Shown: positions 39,864-48,519, counted from the stretch's first letter. The stretch is 64,000 nt of DNA from an uncultured Elusimicrobiales bacterium (GCA_910576915.1 CAJTJT010000005.1:1-64000), one strand, 5' to 3'. Notes: a model not told the origin generated them from the sequence alone. Program-made: numbers and translations.

Positions 39864-40763
39864 CTATTCGTGCGTTCCTTTGATAACTTTACGCTTTAAA
39901 TTAAACCGTATATTTGAGGACAGCCCAAACGACTTGATAATGTCTATACCATCTTTGTGTACATTCGTTTGGGAGTAAAAAAGCATAACGTCCATATCGG
40001 CATTCTCCCCAACGGCAAATTCCACTCCCGCAAAGCCGGAGGGCGTGGCAAAAAACTGGCTTTCGAACAAGTCAAAACGATATGTTTTTCCGCCGATTAC
40101 AAGTTTTGCGTCGTTTATGTCTATTCCGTTTAACGTCATACTGGGTTGTACGCGCGTAGCGGCGATACCCGCACCGATAAAAAAACGTACGTTTGATTGC
40201 GGATTTGCGTACAAAAAAGCGTTGGCCCCGATATCCCACATCTTTGCTTTTGCGGAGTAAGCGATATTGCGCTGGCTTCCGCTTATAGATATTTCCCCGC
40301 GCCACTGAAAAAAGAGTTCCGCGCGTACATATTCGCTCATCCACGCGCCAAACGCGCCTTTAAGGCCGAACTGGGTGTCTTCAAATTTTTCGCCCATTTG
40401 CCAGAAATCCGCGCTTTCTTCCGTCAAACGCAACGTGGTATTCATTCCCGCCGCGCCAATAGAAAGATAAGAACGGTCTTTACGTTTTAGAGATGGTTTT
40501 TCCGGCAGGGGAGCAGCTTCTTTGACAATATCTTCCCGCATATTCGGTGCGGAAATTTCCTCTTTGGGTTCTTGCAATACGCCCGCCCAACGGGCGGCTT
40601 CCGCACGTTCGGCAAGCTCCGTTTCCCGGGATTCGTCTTCTTTTACAATGCGGTAAGTACCGTCACCGACCGGCACGAGTTTTACTGTTTTCGGGTGATA
40701 GGTTTGCGCCGCTGCCGAAAAACAAATTGCAACAGCTGCTAGAGTAAATAATAATTTTTTCAT
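39864..40763 (-). CDS. Putative outer-membrane beta-barrel protein
   Basis: 299 residues. A signal peptide ending in SAAAQ (1-20), a Glu/Arg-rich spacer (about 40-100), then a barrel-like domain: YLSIGAAGMNTTLRL, LKGAFGAWMSEYVRAELFFQ, GANAFLYANP, VRFFIGAGIAATRV, and a last strand LSSNIRFNLKRK. It resembles OmpW/OprF-like eight-strand barrels. Function is unknown. The ATG at 40763 opens the signal peptide, with GAGG 8 nt upstream. Confidence 0.7.
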   Translation of the reverse strand: MKKLLFTLAAVAICFSAAAQTYHPKTVKLVPVGDGTYRIVKEDESRETELAERAEAARWAGVLQEPKEEISAPNMREDIVKEAAPLPEKPSLKRKDRSYLSIGAAGMNTTLRLTEESADFWQMGEKFEDTQFGLKGAFGAWMSEYVRAELFFQWRGEISISGSQRNIAYSAKAKMWDIGANAFLYANPQSNVRFFIGAGIAATRVQPSMTLNGIDINDAKLVIGGKTYRFDLFESQFFATPSGFAGVEFAVGENADMDVMLFYSQTNVHKDGIDIIKSFGLSSNIRFNLKRKVIKGTHE

Positions 40764-40894
40764 AAAGACGGCCTCTTTTCCGGGGTAATTTGTAACTGAA
40801 AACGTTATCAACCATTATAAATTATTTCCCAAAGGTTTGTATCTTCCCATAAAAATGTACGCCGTCAACCGATTTATATCTTGGAAAAATTCAC

Positions 40895-41779
40895 TTACGC
40901 AGGTTCCACGTGAATCATAATATGTTTGACGTTCTCAAACTGTTTTTCCACTTTGTCATGGACCAACGAGGCGATATCGTGCGCGCGCGTTAAACTCAAG
41001 TTTCCGTCCACGGCAATTTCCGCGTCAATGTAAATTTTGTTGCCAAACTGGCGCGTATACACGCTGTTTACGCGCTCCACGCCGGAAACACCTGCCATAA
41101 AATCCCGCAGGTTCCGCTCGTATTCTTCGCCGCAGGAAGTGTCCAACATTTTGGATACGGCATCCTTTAAAATGTCGTACGATACTTTTAAAATGCACCC
41201 CGCAATTACCGCGCTTGCGAGCGGGTCCAAGACGGGAAACCCCATCATCGCACCGCCCACGCCGACCAAAGAGCCGACGGACGAAAACGCGTCCGAACGG
41301 TGGTGCCACGCGTCGGCCATAAACGCGGAAGAATTTAAAATTTTTGCATAGTAACGCGTGTACCAGTACATCGCCTCTTTCACGATAATGGAAATGACCG
41401 CCGCCCACAACGCAATCGCCCGAGGAACGGATAAATCAGCATAATTTCCGGCCAGCACTTTGCGCACGCCTTCGTAGCCGATGAACGCGCCCGTAAGCGC
41501 CAAAATCGTCCCCAAAATAAGCGCGGCCACACACTCTAACCGTTCGTGCCCGTAGGGATGTTCTTTATCAGCGGCCTTGGCCGACATCCGCACGCCCAGC
41601 CACGCCACAAACGTGGCGAATACGTCGGACAGTGAATGTACCGCGTCGGACACCATCGCGCCCGAATGGCCGAAAATACCCGCAAAAAATTTAAACGCCG
41701 AAAGGATGATATTTCCCGCGATACCCACAAACGATACGCGATTTACGATTTGTTGTTCAGTTTGAGAAGAAAGCGACAT
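40895..41779 (-). CDS. Cation diffusion facilitator (CDF) transporter
   Basis: 294 residues with six membrane helices and a cytoplasmic C-terminal domain. Metal-site motifs are visible in helix 2 (VSDAVHSLSDVFATFVAW) and helix 5 (MADAWHHRSDAFSSVG), giving D/H-x3-D pairs as in FieF-like exporters; the second site form HHRSD suits Zn or Fe/Mn. HPYGHERLECVAALILG is the family loop. It exports divalent metal in exchange for protons. AAGAAGG precedes the ATG, and a 12-bp palindrome lies between it and a TATAAT box. Confidence 0.9.
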   Translation of the reverse strand: MSLSSQTEQQIVNRVSFVGIAGNIILSAFKFFAGIFGHSGAMVSDAVHSLSDVFATFVAWLGVRMSAKAADKEHPYGHERLECVAALILGTILALTGAFIGYEGVRKVLAGNYADLSVPRAIALWAAVISIIVKEAMYWYTRYYAKILNSSAFMADAWHHRSDAFSSVGSLVGVGGAMMGFPVLDPLASAVIAGCILKVSYDILKDAVSKMLDTSCGEEYERNLRDFMAGVSGVERVNSVYTRQFGNKIYIDAEIAVDGNLSLTRAHDIASLVHDKVEKQFENVKHIMIHVEPA

Positions 41780-41788
41780 AAAAACCTT

Positions 41789-41800
41789 CTTTATATAAAG
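41789..41800. promoter_or_regulatory. 12-bp palindrome in CDF promoter region
   Basis: CTTTATATAAAG is a perfect palindrome between the minus-strand TATAAT (near 41810) and the CDF ATG. It could be a repressor site for a metal regulator; that is inference. Confidence 0.35.
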
Positions 41801-41852
41801 ATACCTATATTATAGCTTTTTAAAAACAAGGCCAACCCAAACGGCTTTTTGT

Positions 41853-41858
41853 TAAAAT
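41853..41858 (+). promoter_or_regulatory. -10 box, leaderless promoter of fmt operon
   Basis: TAAAAT ends 7 nt before the fmt ATG at 41866. No ribosome binding site. Confidence 0.5.
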
Positions 41859-41865
41859 ATAAGTA

Positions 41866-42813
41866 ATGACCCGCTTAAAAACCGTTTTCTTCGGCACGCC
41901 GGATATCGCCGTGCCTTTTTTGGAACTTACCCGCGAACTGACCGATTTGCAGCTCGCCGTCACGCAGGCCGACAAACCCCGCGGCAGAGGTATGGAAATA
42001 TCGCCTTGCCCCGTCAAAGCGCGCGCGCTGGAACTGGGCGTACCCGTGTTATCGCCCGAAAAATTAAAAGACAGTTTTGACCAAATCGCCGCCGTTCCGT
42101 TTGATTTGGGGATTGTGGTGGCGTACGGAAAAATCTTCCGCCCGAACTTTTTAGCCTTGCCGAAACTGGGGCTTATCAACGTACATTTTTCGCTCCTGCC
42201 GCACTTGCGCGGCGCGGCGCCCGTACAGCAAGCCCTCATTCAGGGATATACAAAAACGGGCGTTTCCACCTTCTGGATCCGCGAAGGAATGGACGACGGC
42301 CCGCTGTTTCTGCAAAAAGAAACCCCCATTCTGCCGCAGGACAACGCGCGCACCTTATTTGAAAAACTCGTTCCCTTGGGCTTGGAAGCGCTGAAAGAAA
42401 CTCTTACGCGTGCCCAAAACGGCGATTTACCGAAAATTCCCCAAACGGGCGCCCCCACGCTGGCCCCCATGATTGCCAAAGAAGACGCGCTTTTGCGCCC
42501 CGCGGAACTGGACGCGGTGACGCTTCACAACAAAGTGCGCGGGCTTGCGTGCGGGCCCAAGCCGAAAGTTCCGTTTACGCACAACGGCAAAACGGAATGG
42601 CTGCAGGCCGTACGCACAGAACCGGGCGAAAGTAAACCCGGCGAACCCGGCACCGTCCTGCGCATTGAAAGAAATCAGGGAATTTTAGTAAAATGTAAAG
42701 AAGGAAGTTTGTGGTTGTGCGAAGTTCACCCCGCCGGTAAAAAACCGATGCCCGCCGAAGCATTTGCCAACGGACGCGGCGTAAAACCGGGTGACAAGGT
42801 GTTTGTGGAATAA
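41866..42813 (+). CDS. fmt: Methionyl-tRNA formyltransferase
   Basis: 315 residues, full length. N-terminal formyltransferase domain: VFFGTPDIAVPFLE (7-20), QADKPRGRG, and INVHFSLLPHLRGAAPVQQA with the catalytic Asn and His; the GMDDGPLF segment carries the catalytic Asp. The C-terminal OB-like domain (about 205-315) has LHNKVRGL. It formylates initiator Met-tRNA using 10-formyl-THF. It is the first gene of a run of tightly overlapping genes ending at rplS. Confidence 0.96.
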   Translation: MTRLKTVFFGTPDIAVPFLELTRELTDLQLAVTQADKPRGRGMEISPCPVKARALELGVPVLSPEKLKDSFDQIAAVPFDLGIVVAYGKIFRPNFLALPKLGLINVHFSLLPHLRGAAPVQQALIQGYTKTGVSTFWIREGMDDGPLFLQKETPILPQDNARTLFEKLVPLGLEALKETLTRAQNGDLPKIPQTGAPTLAPMIAKEDALLRPAELDAVTLHNKVRGLACGPKPKVPFTHNGKTEWLQAVRTEPGESKPGEPGTVLRIERNQGILVKCKEGSLWLCEVHPAGKKPMPAEAFANGRGVKPGDKVFVE

Positions 42814-43811
42814 TGGCCGACAATAATCAAAATTTTGAAGATTTTTTAAATAAAACCAAAAAATCCTCCCGCGCCAAATGGGTGGCGGCGGGCGTGGTGG
42901 CGGCGTTTTTTATCGCGCTTATCGCCGTATCGGCCGACTGGGTCATCGGCGCCCTGGTGCACACCCGCAAAGAAGTTACCGTACCCGATTTAACCAAAAA
43001 ACCCGTCACGCAGGCGCTTGATATTTTAGCCGCCAGCAACCTGGCTTTAAAACAGGCGGGCGTGGAATTTGCCCAAAGCGTTCCCCCCGGCTCCGTATTG
43101 CGCCAAATTCCTTCTGCCGGTTCCACCGTGCGCGAAGGACGCGTCATCCGCGTTTGGATCAGCCAGGGCGACGAAATGGTATTCGTCCCCAACACCGTAG
43201 GGACCGACTTGCGCGCCGCGCAGCTGGCCGTACGCCAGGCGGGCCTGGTGGTGGATAAGGTGGACAACGCCTACTCCGTCACTTACGAAAAAGGCCTCAT
43301 TGTTTCCCAATCTCCCAAAGCCGACAGCATGGTGCAAAAAGGCGAAAAGGTGTCGCTCGTGTTATCCAACGGCGCGCCGCCGTCGAGCGTAATTTTGGTG
43401 CCCAACTTTAAGAGCAAAAAACTCGCCGAAGCTACCCTGTGGGCCAGCGCGCAGAACATCAATTTAATCATTAAAGAAGATAAAAACTCCGTCTTCCCCA
43501 ACGGCTCTATCGCTTCCCAGCGGCCGGAAGCGGATTCCCAAATCGCGCCCGACGGCAACCTGGAAGTGGTGGTCAGCCGCCGCGCGGTGAACGACGAAGA
43601 AAAAAGCTATCACCTGCATTACGAAATGCCGCAGGGCAAAAAATCCAGCCGCGTGCGCGTAACGTTGGAAGACGCCACCGGTGAAAACGAAATTTTAAAC
43701 GAAACGAAACAGCCCGGTTCCAAAATCGACCTTGAAATTCCCTACTCCGGCCGCGCCACGGTACGTGTGTTTACGGACGGAATTTTGGTGCGCGAACGGG
43801 AGGTTGAGTGA
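42813..43811 (+). CDS. PASTA domain membrane protein
   Basis: 332 residues. A cytoplasmic start (about 1-20), one membrane helix (about 24-46, VAAGVVAAFFIALIAVSADW), then three PASTA domains (about 53-116, 118-185, 190-256; each begins with a VPDL/VPN strand and ends with a VxVWIS/LVLS strand), and a C-terminal strand-rich domain. There is no kinase domain, so this is not a PknB-type kinase. PASTA modules bind peptidoglycan or muropeptides. The ATG overlaps the fmt stop (TAATG), and the rpe GTG overlaps its stop. Confidence 0.88.
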   Translation: MADNNQNFEDFLNKTKKSSRAKWVAAGVVAAFFIALIAVSADWVIGALVHTRKEVTVPDLTKKPVTQALDILAASNLALKQAGVEFAQSVPPGSVLRQIPSAGSTVREGRVIRVWISQGDEMVFVPNTVGTDLRAAQLAVRQAGLVVDKVDNAYSVTYEKGLIVSQSPKADSMVQKGEKVSLVLSNGAPPSSVILVPNFKSKKLAEATLWASAQNINLIIKEDKNSVFPNGSIASQRPEADSQIAPDGNLEVVVSRRAVNDEEKSYHLHYEMPQGKKSSRVRVTLEDATGENEILNETKQPGSKIDLEIPYSGRATVRVFTDGILVREREVE

Positions 43812-44503
43812 AAAACGCTTCCAAAATGCCCTGCGCAAATGGTAAAATATCTATTGCGCCATCCATCCTGTCCGCCGATTTGTACAAACTCGGCGAAGAA
43901 GTAAAAACGGTGGAAAACGCGGGAGCGGACTGGCTGCACGTAGACGTAATGGACGGACACTTTGTGCCGAATTTAAGTTTCGGGCCGTCCGTCGTCAGTT
44001 CTTTGAACGGAAAAACAAATTTACCTTTAGACGTACACTTAATGGTGGAAGAGCCCTTGCTCTTTATCGAGCCGTTTGCCAAGGCGGGCGCGGACCTTTT
44101 GACCGTGCATATCGAAGCCAAGGACGACGTTGCCTTTGCGTTGGAACAGATTAAAAATTCCGGCGTACAAGCGGGCCTTTCCATCAAGCCCGACACGGAT
44201 CCGGAACGGATTACCCCGTATTTGGACCGGTTGGATTTAGTGCTTGTAATGAGCGTATACCCGGGCTTCGGCGGGCAATCGTTTTTGCCCGAAGCCGAAG
44301 AACAAATCAAACGGGTGCGCCAAATTATTAACGCTTCCGGCCGCGCGATTTGGCTGGAAACGGACGGCGGCATTAACGCACAGACGGCCCCCCTGGCAAC
44401 CCGGGCGGGCGCGGACGCGTTAGTAGCCGGCAGTGCAATTTTCAAAGCCGCGGACCCTGTAACGGCCCTCAACCAAATCAGACAGGCGGCCTCGGACATT
44501 TAA
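43808..44503 (+). CDS. rpe: Ribulose-phosphate 3-epimerase
   Basis: 231 residues. TIM barrel with IAPSILSADLYKLGEEV (15-31), LHVDVMDGHFVPNLSFGPS with metal ligands, VHLMVEEP and the loop MSVYPGFGGQSF; the late DGGIN is the second catalytic Asp loop. It interconverts ribulose-5-P and xylulose-5-P in the pentose phosphate pathway. The start is a GTG overlapping the PASTA gene stop (GTGA). The placement between PASTA and rpsP is as in other compact genomes. Confidence 0.95.
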   Translation: MKNASKMPCANGKISIAPSILSADLYKLGEEVKTVENAGADWLHVDVMDGHFVPNLSFGPSVVSSLNGKTNLPLDVHLMVEEPLLFIEPFAKAGADLLTVHIEAKDDVAFALEQIKNSGVQAGLSIKPDTDPERITPYLDRLDLVLVMSVYPGFGGQSFLPEAEEQIKRVRQIINASGRAIWLETDGGINAQTAPLATRAGADALVAGSAIFKAADPVTALNQIRQAASDI

Positions 44504-44551
44504 TTATCAGTCTTTTGCGCCAACGCAAAAGCATCATAAGGAGAGTTATAC

Positions 44552-44800
44552 ATGGCAGTAGTTATCAGATTACAGAGAGTCGGCAAAAAAGCCCAGCCTC
44601 AGTACAGAGTCGTCGCGATCGAAAAATCTTCCGCGGTCGGCAAAGAAGCCAAAGAAGTGTTGGGCCAGTACCACCCTTGCAACCCCAATGCGGCCGAACA
44701 AGTAAAGCTCAATATGCCCAGAGTGGAATATTGGATGAAAGTCGGCGCGAAACCGTCTGAAACCGTCGCCAGCTTGATTAAAAAAGCCAGCGCCAAATAA
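44552..44800 (+). CDS. rpsP: 30S ribosomal protein S16
   Basis: 82 residues. AVVIRLQRVGKKAQPQYRVV is the typical start, followed by VLGQYHPCNPN and RVEYWMKVGAKPSETVASL. It is a late-assembly small-subunit protein. AAGGAGAG precedes the ATG. It is followed by khpA, as in most bacteria. Confidence 0.97.
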   Translation: MAVVIRLQRVGKKAQPQYRVVAIEKSSAVGKEAKEVLGQYHPCNPNAAEQVKLNMPRVEYWMKVGAKPSETVASLIKKASAK

Positions 44801-44815
44801 ACTGCGGTGCGCGTT

Positions 44816-45046
44816 ATGAAAGAACTCGCGACGCTGCTGTTAAAATCCCTTTCTTCTACGCCCGACAATGTGGTGGTGGAAGAAAAAGTGGAGCAAAACA
44901 AAGTTTATCTGTCCACGAAAGTGGACGCCGCCGACAAAGGTAAAGTGATTGGCAAAGACGGCTGCATCATTAAAGCCGTGCGCACCGTGTTGAACGCGGC
45001 CGCCGCCAAGCAGGATAAAAAAGTTACCCTAAAGCTGGAAGACTAA
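44816..45046 (+). CDS. khpA: KhpA, KH-domain RNA-binding protein
   Basis: 76 residues, the usual length of KhpA/YlqC. A single KH domain: KELATLLLKSLSSTPDNVVV at the N-terminus, and GKVIGKDGCIIKAVRTVL with the GxxG loop as GKDG. In Firmicutes it pairs with KhpB/Jag to bind small RNAs and affect cell division. The ATG at 44816 fits the family start; a GTG 9 nt earlier is possible. The stop overlaps the trmD start (TAATG). rimM, usually found here, is absent. Confidence 0.93.
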   Translation: MKELATLLLKSLSSTPDNVVVEEKVEQNKVYLSTKVDAADKGKVIGKDGCIIKAVRTVLNAAAAKQDKKVTLKLED

Positions 45047-45765
45047 TGAAAATAGACGTTATCACCGCTTTTGAAGAAATGATAGACAACGCACTCTCTC
45101 ACAGCATTGTGGGGCGGGCGCGCAAAGCGGGGATAATCAAGTTGGCTACGTTAAGCCCCCGCGCGTTTGCGGAGGATAAACACAAAACCATAGACGACCG
45201 CCCCTACGGCGGCGGGCCCGGGATGTTAATGAAGGCCGAGCCGCTGTATCAGGCGATTAACAAGTTGCGCAAGAAAACGTCGTACGTCGTACTAACCAGT
45301 CCGCGCGGCCAAACTTTTAACCAAGAACTGGCTAAAAAATTGGCCAAAAAACGCCACCTCATTTTCGTGTGCGGACATTACGAAGGAATCGACGCGCGAA
45401 TTTATCCCGAGGTGGACTTAGAAGTATCTTTAGGCAACTTCATTTTGACGGGCGGAGAACTCGCCGCCTGCACGATGATAGACGCAATTACGCGGCTGCA
45501 AAAAGGGACTTTTAAAAAAGACGGCGTAACGGTTACGGAGTCGTTTGAAGAAAACTTGCTGGAGGCCCCGCAATATACGCGCCCGGAAGTTTGGCGCGGG
45601 CGAAAAGTGCCGGCAGTGTTACTTAACGGAAACCACAAAGAAATTGAAGCGTGGAAACGCGAACAAGCTTTACAATTAACAAAACAGTTAAGACCCGATT
45701 TGCTTGAAACCGCCTCTCTAAAGTCAAAAAAGGTCACTAAGAAAAAAACGATTCGGAGGAAGTAA
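45046..45765 (+). CDS. trmD: tRNA (guanine-N1)-methyltransferase
   Basis: 239 residues. SPOUT knot enzyme making m1G37: DDRPYGGGPGMLMKAEPLY (48-66), VVLTSPRGQTFNQ, FVCGHYEGIDARI and SLGNFILTGGELAA, which form the SAM-binding trefoil knot. The C-terminal basic tail (KSKKVTKKKTIRRK) is longer and more basic than usual. It lies between khpA and rplS. Confidence 0.96.
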   Translation: MKIDVITAFEEMIDNALSHSIVGRARKAGIIKLATLSPRAFAEDKHKTIDDRPYGGGPGMLMKAEPLYQAINKLRKKTSYVVLTSPRGQTFNQELAKKLAKKRHLIFVCGHYEGIDARIYPEVDLEVSLGNFILTGGELAACTMIDAITRLQKGTFKKDGVTVTESFEENLLEAPQYTRPEVWRGRKVPAVLLNGNHKEIEAWKREQALQLTKQLRPDLLETASLKSKKVTKKKTIRRK

Positions 45766-45770
45766 GTTTT

Positions 45771-46163
45771 ATGAATATCAACGACATTAAACACAATCTC
45801 AAAACCAACATCCCGCAGTTTAAAGCCGGCGACACCGTGCGCGTGAAAGTGAAAGTAGTCGAAGGCGACAACGAAAGACTCCAGGCTTTTGACGGCGTAG
45901 TAATCGCCCGCCGCGGTTCCGGCATCAGCGAAACCTTCACCGTGCGCAAAATTTCGTTCGGCGTGGGCGTGGAACGCATTTTCCCGATTCACTCCCCCCG
46001 CGTGGACAGCATTGAAGTCCTCAAGATCGGCAAAGTAAGAAGAGCCAAACTCAACTACTTAACCAAACTCTCCGGTAAAGCCGCCCGCTTGCAGGAACTC
46101 AAAAAACCCGTCGCCAAAACCGAAGCTGAAGCTCCGGCCGAAGCGGCCCAAGAGGCGAAATAA
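45771..46163 (+). CDS. rplS: 50S ribosomal protein L19
   Basis: 130 residues. Core motifs are FKAGDTVRVKVKVVEGDNER, then FDGVVIARRGSGISETFTVR, then GVGVERIFPIHSPRVDSIEV. A short Ala/Glu-rich tail (EAEAPAEAAQEA) is added. It lies at the 30S-50S interface. CGGAGGAAG precedes the ATG. It is the last gene of the operon. Confidence 0.97.
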   Translation: MNINDIKHNLKTNIPQFKAGDTVRVKVKVVEGDNERLQAFDGVVIARRGSGISETFTVRKISFGVGVERIFPIHSPRVDSIEVLKIGKVRRAKLNYLTKLSGKAARLQELKKPVAKTEAEAPAEAAQEAK

Positions 46164-46193
46164 GTTACCCGAGGTAACCGAACTCCGATTCAA

Positions 46194-46224
46194 CCCCGCG
46201 CATCAGTTTTGCGCGGGGTTTTTT
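46194..46224 (+). terminator. Terminator after rplS
   Basis: CCCCGCGC/GCGCGGGG stem, then six T. A small palindrome GTTACCCGAGGTAAC precedes it (46164-46178). Confidence 0.88.
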
Positions 46225-46630
46225 GTGCTATCAAATCCCCGGGCTGGTATTTATTGTACCCGGTGCCGGGTTGCCCCTTAGGGTACGGCCCGACTATCGG
46301 GAAACGCTGTTAACATCCCGCCAGTCTAAGACCTGAATTTAACGCCCAGCCGCAAAACTTTCGAAAGGGCAAAATTCTTTTGGGTCGTAAAACCGCCACT
46401 TTCCGCGTTATGTTGCCCACGAGGTAAAGAGATAGAAGATTTAGGCCGACACTGCAACCCAACAGACGAATAAATGATTGTAACCGGCAAAAAAGCTGTA
46501 TTAGAATGCCTTTTCCAAAGACTTCCGGGATGTACACAGCCAGCAACGGATTCGGCATAATACCCGTATTTGACGGATTTTTACAAGAAAAAGGCCATCC
46601 CCCCATGTTTACACGCGGGAGCAGAAAAAA
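46225..46630. other. Unassigned intergenic region
   Basis: About 400 bases with no convincing gene. Composition is like that of genes. Short frames exist on both strands, one beginning MIVTGKKAVLECLFQ near 46473, which faintly recalls the start of SPOUT rRNA methyltransferases but stops soon after. CCCGGTGCCGGG and GCCCGACTATCGGG can form stems. It may be a decayed gene or an unrecognised RNA. Confidence 0.3.
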
Positions 46631-46631
46631 C

Positions 46632-46661
46632 AAAAACCCCTCCGCTTTAGGAGGGGTTTTT
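46632..46661. terminator. Terminator after giant pilin gene
   Basis: AAAAACCCCTCC/GGAGGGGTTTTT, a 12-bp stem that acts in both directions; it closes the minus-strand pilin transcript. Confidence 0.85.
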
Positions 46662-46678
46662 GTTCAGCCAATTTATAT

Positions 46679-48148
46679 TTACGGGGTACCGCATCCATAA
46701 TAAGTTACCGTCCGGAAGCTGGCGTTCGTAGGCAACATAAAACGGTCGTCGCGCCAGGAAGCATTTCTTGTTACGTTCGATCCGCATAATTGATTAATAC
46801 GATATAAGAATGAATCCGACGCAGTTTCATCACACGGCACATTGACGCTGTTACCCGTGCGAGGGTTCAACCCGTATTCGCAATAGTTATAATAAAGAAT
46901 TCCGCCGCCTGTTACTTTGACGCAACTATCACCTAACTGACATTCCGCGCCTTCCGCCATACCACTGCCGCAGGTTCTTTCAATTTCACTCCAGTCGTGC
47001 AACGCAACTCCCTTACAAGAAAGCAACGTATAATTAATATCTTTAATAGTAGAATTTCCGCTATAGCTGGAATTAATGTCCACCAATAACTGCTGGCTCC
47101 AGCCTTTTTTCCATACATATTTAGGCTCTTCCTGTACGGGTTCCGTGCACTCGCAATAATAAGGGCTCATGGCTGTTTTGGCGGCCGTACAAAAAGTCGG
47201 CGGCCCGCCCGCGCCCTGCTTCACCCAGGTGCATTGTTTGCTATCCCAGGTAAAGCGGTAGCACCAACCGCCGTTGGCGTCAAAATGACTGCAGTCGCCC
47301 CATTTTTCGCCGCTTGAACAGCCGTTGGAAGTGTCCGGCGTTTCACACGTCTTATTCTGCACGCATTCGCCCCATTCTTGCGCCGTCCAGATGCCATTCT
47401 CGCATACAAACGTGCGCGTTTGGGTGCCGGTGCCGTCTTCGCAATCTTGTTTTTGGTCCGAGGGTTTCCCCACACAGCCTACGTTTTCCTGTTGTTTCCA
47501 GCGGTATCCCGTGTCCTCACCGCAGTGCCATTTCCCCTGCGCTTCGCCGCAGGTACACGCTTTTTTATAAATTTCGCCTTCCTGGTGGCTGTTGTCACAA
47601 ACCGGCGTGGGAGCAGGATTACATTCTTCCGGATGGGCCGCTTTATATTCAGCGCACGAACAATCGTTACAAACAACGGGGTCCGGCTCGGGATCCGAAA
47701 TACAACTTTTGGGGGACGGAGTATAGTCCGGCGATTTTTTAAGATCGTCGCAGTTTGGATATGTTTTATTCAGCTTTTCGCAATCGTCGCCGGCACAGCA
47801 AATGCGTCCGTCCGCATAAGAAGGAATTCGCAGTTCATAGCTATAACTGCCTTTGCTGGTAGCCAACACGCCGCTGCCTTCCAGCGTTAAGGTATAGTTT
47901 TTGGTATCGTTGTTTTTAACGATATCCGCCATGTCGGACAATTTTTTTAAATACTGTTTGTCCAACGCGCAGCGTTTTTCCTGTTCCGTGCGGATGCTCG
48001 CCATCAGCTCTTCCGCTTCCGTCGTCTTGCGCGTTTCGATTACTTTGCTGAATTTCGGCAGGACCGCCGCGCTTAATACGCCTATTACAATAACCACTAC
48101 TAACAGTTCGGTTAGTGTAAAGCCGGTGAATTTAAATCCTTTTTTCAT
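46679..48148 (-). CDS. Giant Cys-rich type IV pilin-like protein
   Basis: 489 residues, about three times normal pilin length. The prepilin segment MKKGFKFTGFTLTELLVVV has the cleavage Gly and Glu+5, but Thr replaces Ile at position +4 and the helix differs from the two short pilins (GVLSAAVLPKFSKVIETRKT). A normal pilin head (about 40-125) is followed by a long region with about 34 Cys in short spaced pairs (CNDCSCAEY, CTCGEAQGKWHCGED, CENGIWTAQEWGECVQ, YYCECTEP), including thrombospondin-like W-x-GEC loops. It could be a tip adhesin. The promoter and leader match those of the 18981-19463 pilin. It lies between rplS and rnhB, genes normally close together. Confidence 0.8.
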   Translation of the reverse strand: MKKGFKFTGFTLTELLVVVIVIGVLSAAVLPKFSKVIETRKTTEAEELMASIRTEQEKRCALDKQYLKKLSDMADIVKNNDTKNYTLTLEGSGVLATSKGSYSYELRIPSYADGRICCAGDDCEKLNKTYPNCDDLKKSPDYTPSPKSCISDPEPDPVVCNDCSCAEYKAAHPEECNPAPTPVCDNSHQEGEIYKKACTCGEAQGKWHCGEDTGYRWKQQENVGCVGKPSDQKQDCEDGTGTQTRTFVCENGIWTAQEWGECVQNKTCETPDTSNGCSSGEKWGDCSHFDANGGWCYRFTWDSKQCTWVKQGAGGPPTFCTAAKTAMSPYYCECTEPVQEEPKYVWKKGWSQQLLVDINSSYSGNSTIKDINYTLLSCKGVALHDWSEIERTCGSGMAEGAECQLGDSCVKVTGGGILYYNYCEYGLNPRTGNSVNVPCDETASDSFLYRINQLCGSNVTRNASWRDDRFMLPTNASFRTVTYYGCGTP

Positions 48149-48188
48149 AAGATACTCCTTAGCAAGTTGATTTAAAAGGCTTTAATAT

Positions 48189-48217
48189 AGGATAATATGT
48201 ATTCTAACAAAAATCAA
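48189..48217 (-). promoter_or_regulatory. Giant pilin promoter
   Basis: Minus strand: -35 TTGATT (48212-48217), 17-bp spacer, -10 TATCCT (48189-48194). As at the other pilin, the AGTTGATTT around the -35 is repeated as its complement AAATCAACTT in the leader, next to GCTAAGGAG. Confidence 0.6.
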
Positions 48218-48221
48218 CTCG

Positions 48222-48360
48222 CCGTAATATACTTTTGGGAGAGGCGCCGGATGCGCCTCGTCCCATTTCCGGGGTCTCTTGAGGAGGGACTTCCGGTGTA
48301 AATGCGTTCTTAGGCGTATAACGGAGGCGCATAGCAAGATAAAATTTCCTAAGACTGCTC
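48222..48360. other. GC-rich intergenic stretch upstream of giant pilin
   Basis: No gene is seen between 48149 and 48531. The middle part has GAGGCGCCGGATGCGCCTC (48241-48259), which forms a hairpin, and a later GGAGGCGCAT. It may hold a small RNA or regulatory structure. Confidence 0.3.
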
Positions 48361-48377
48361 TAAAACTCTACTGTATC

Positions 48378-48390
48378 AAAAAAAAAAAAA
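48378..48390 (-). promoter_or_regulatory. T13 tract upstream of giant pilin
   Basis: Thirteen T on the coding strand, with GGGTTGTATTG before it and GATACA after it, the same words that flank the T13 tract of the pilin at 19551. Confidence 0.5.
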
Positions 48391-48519
48391 CAATACAACC
48401 CCCAGGAAAATACCTCCCACTTATCCCCGCCTGTTCCCTATGCGTAAAAAGCCACCCGCCTCAAAGACCTATATTAATTATGGGTCCTTTTTCACTCTTT
48501 ACAACCGGGATTTTTTTGT

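Noticed and set aside
46310..46633. 107-residue minus-strand frame
   Set aside because: No ribosome site, no recognisable motif, and it overlaps the terminator of the giant pilin gene.
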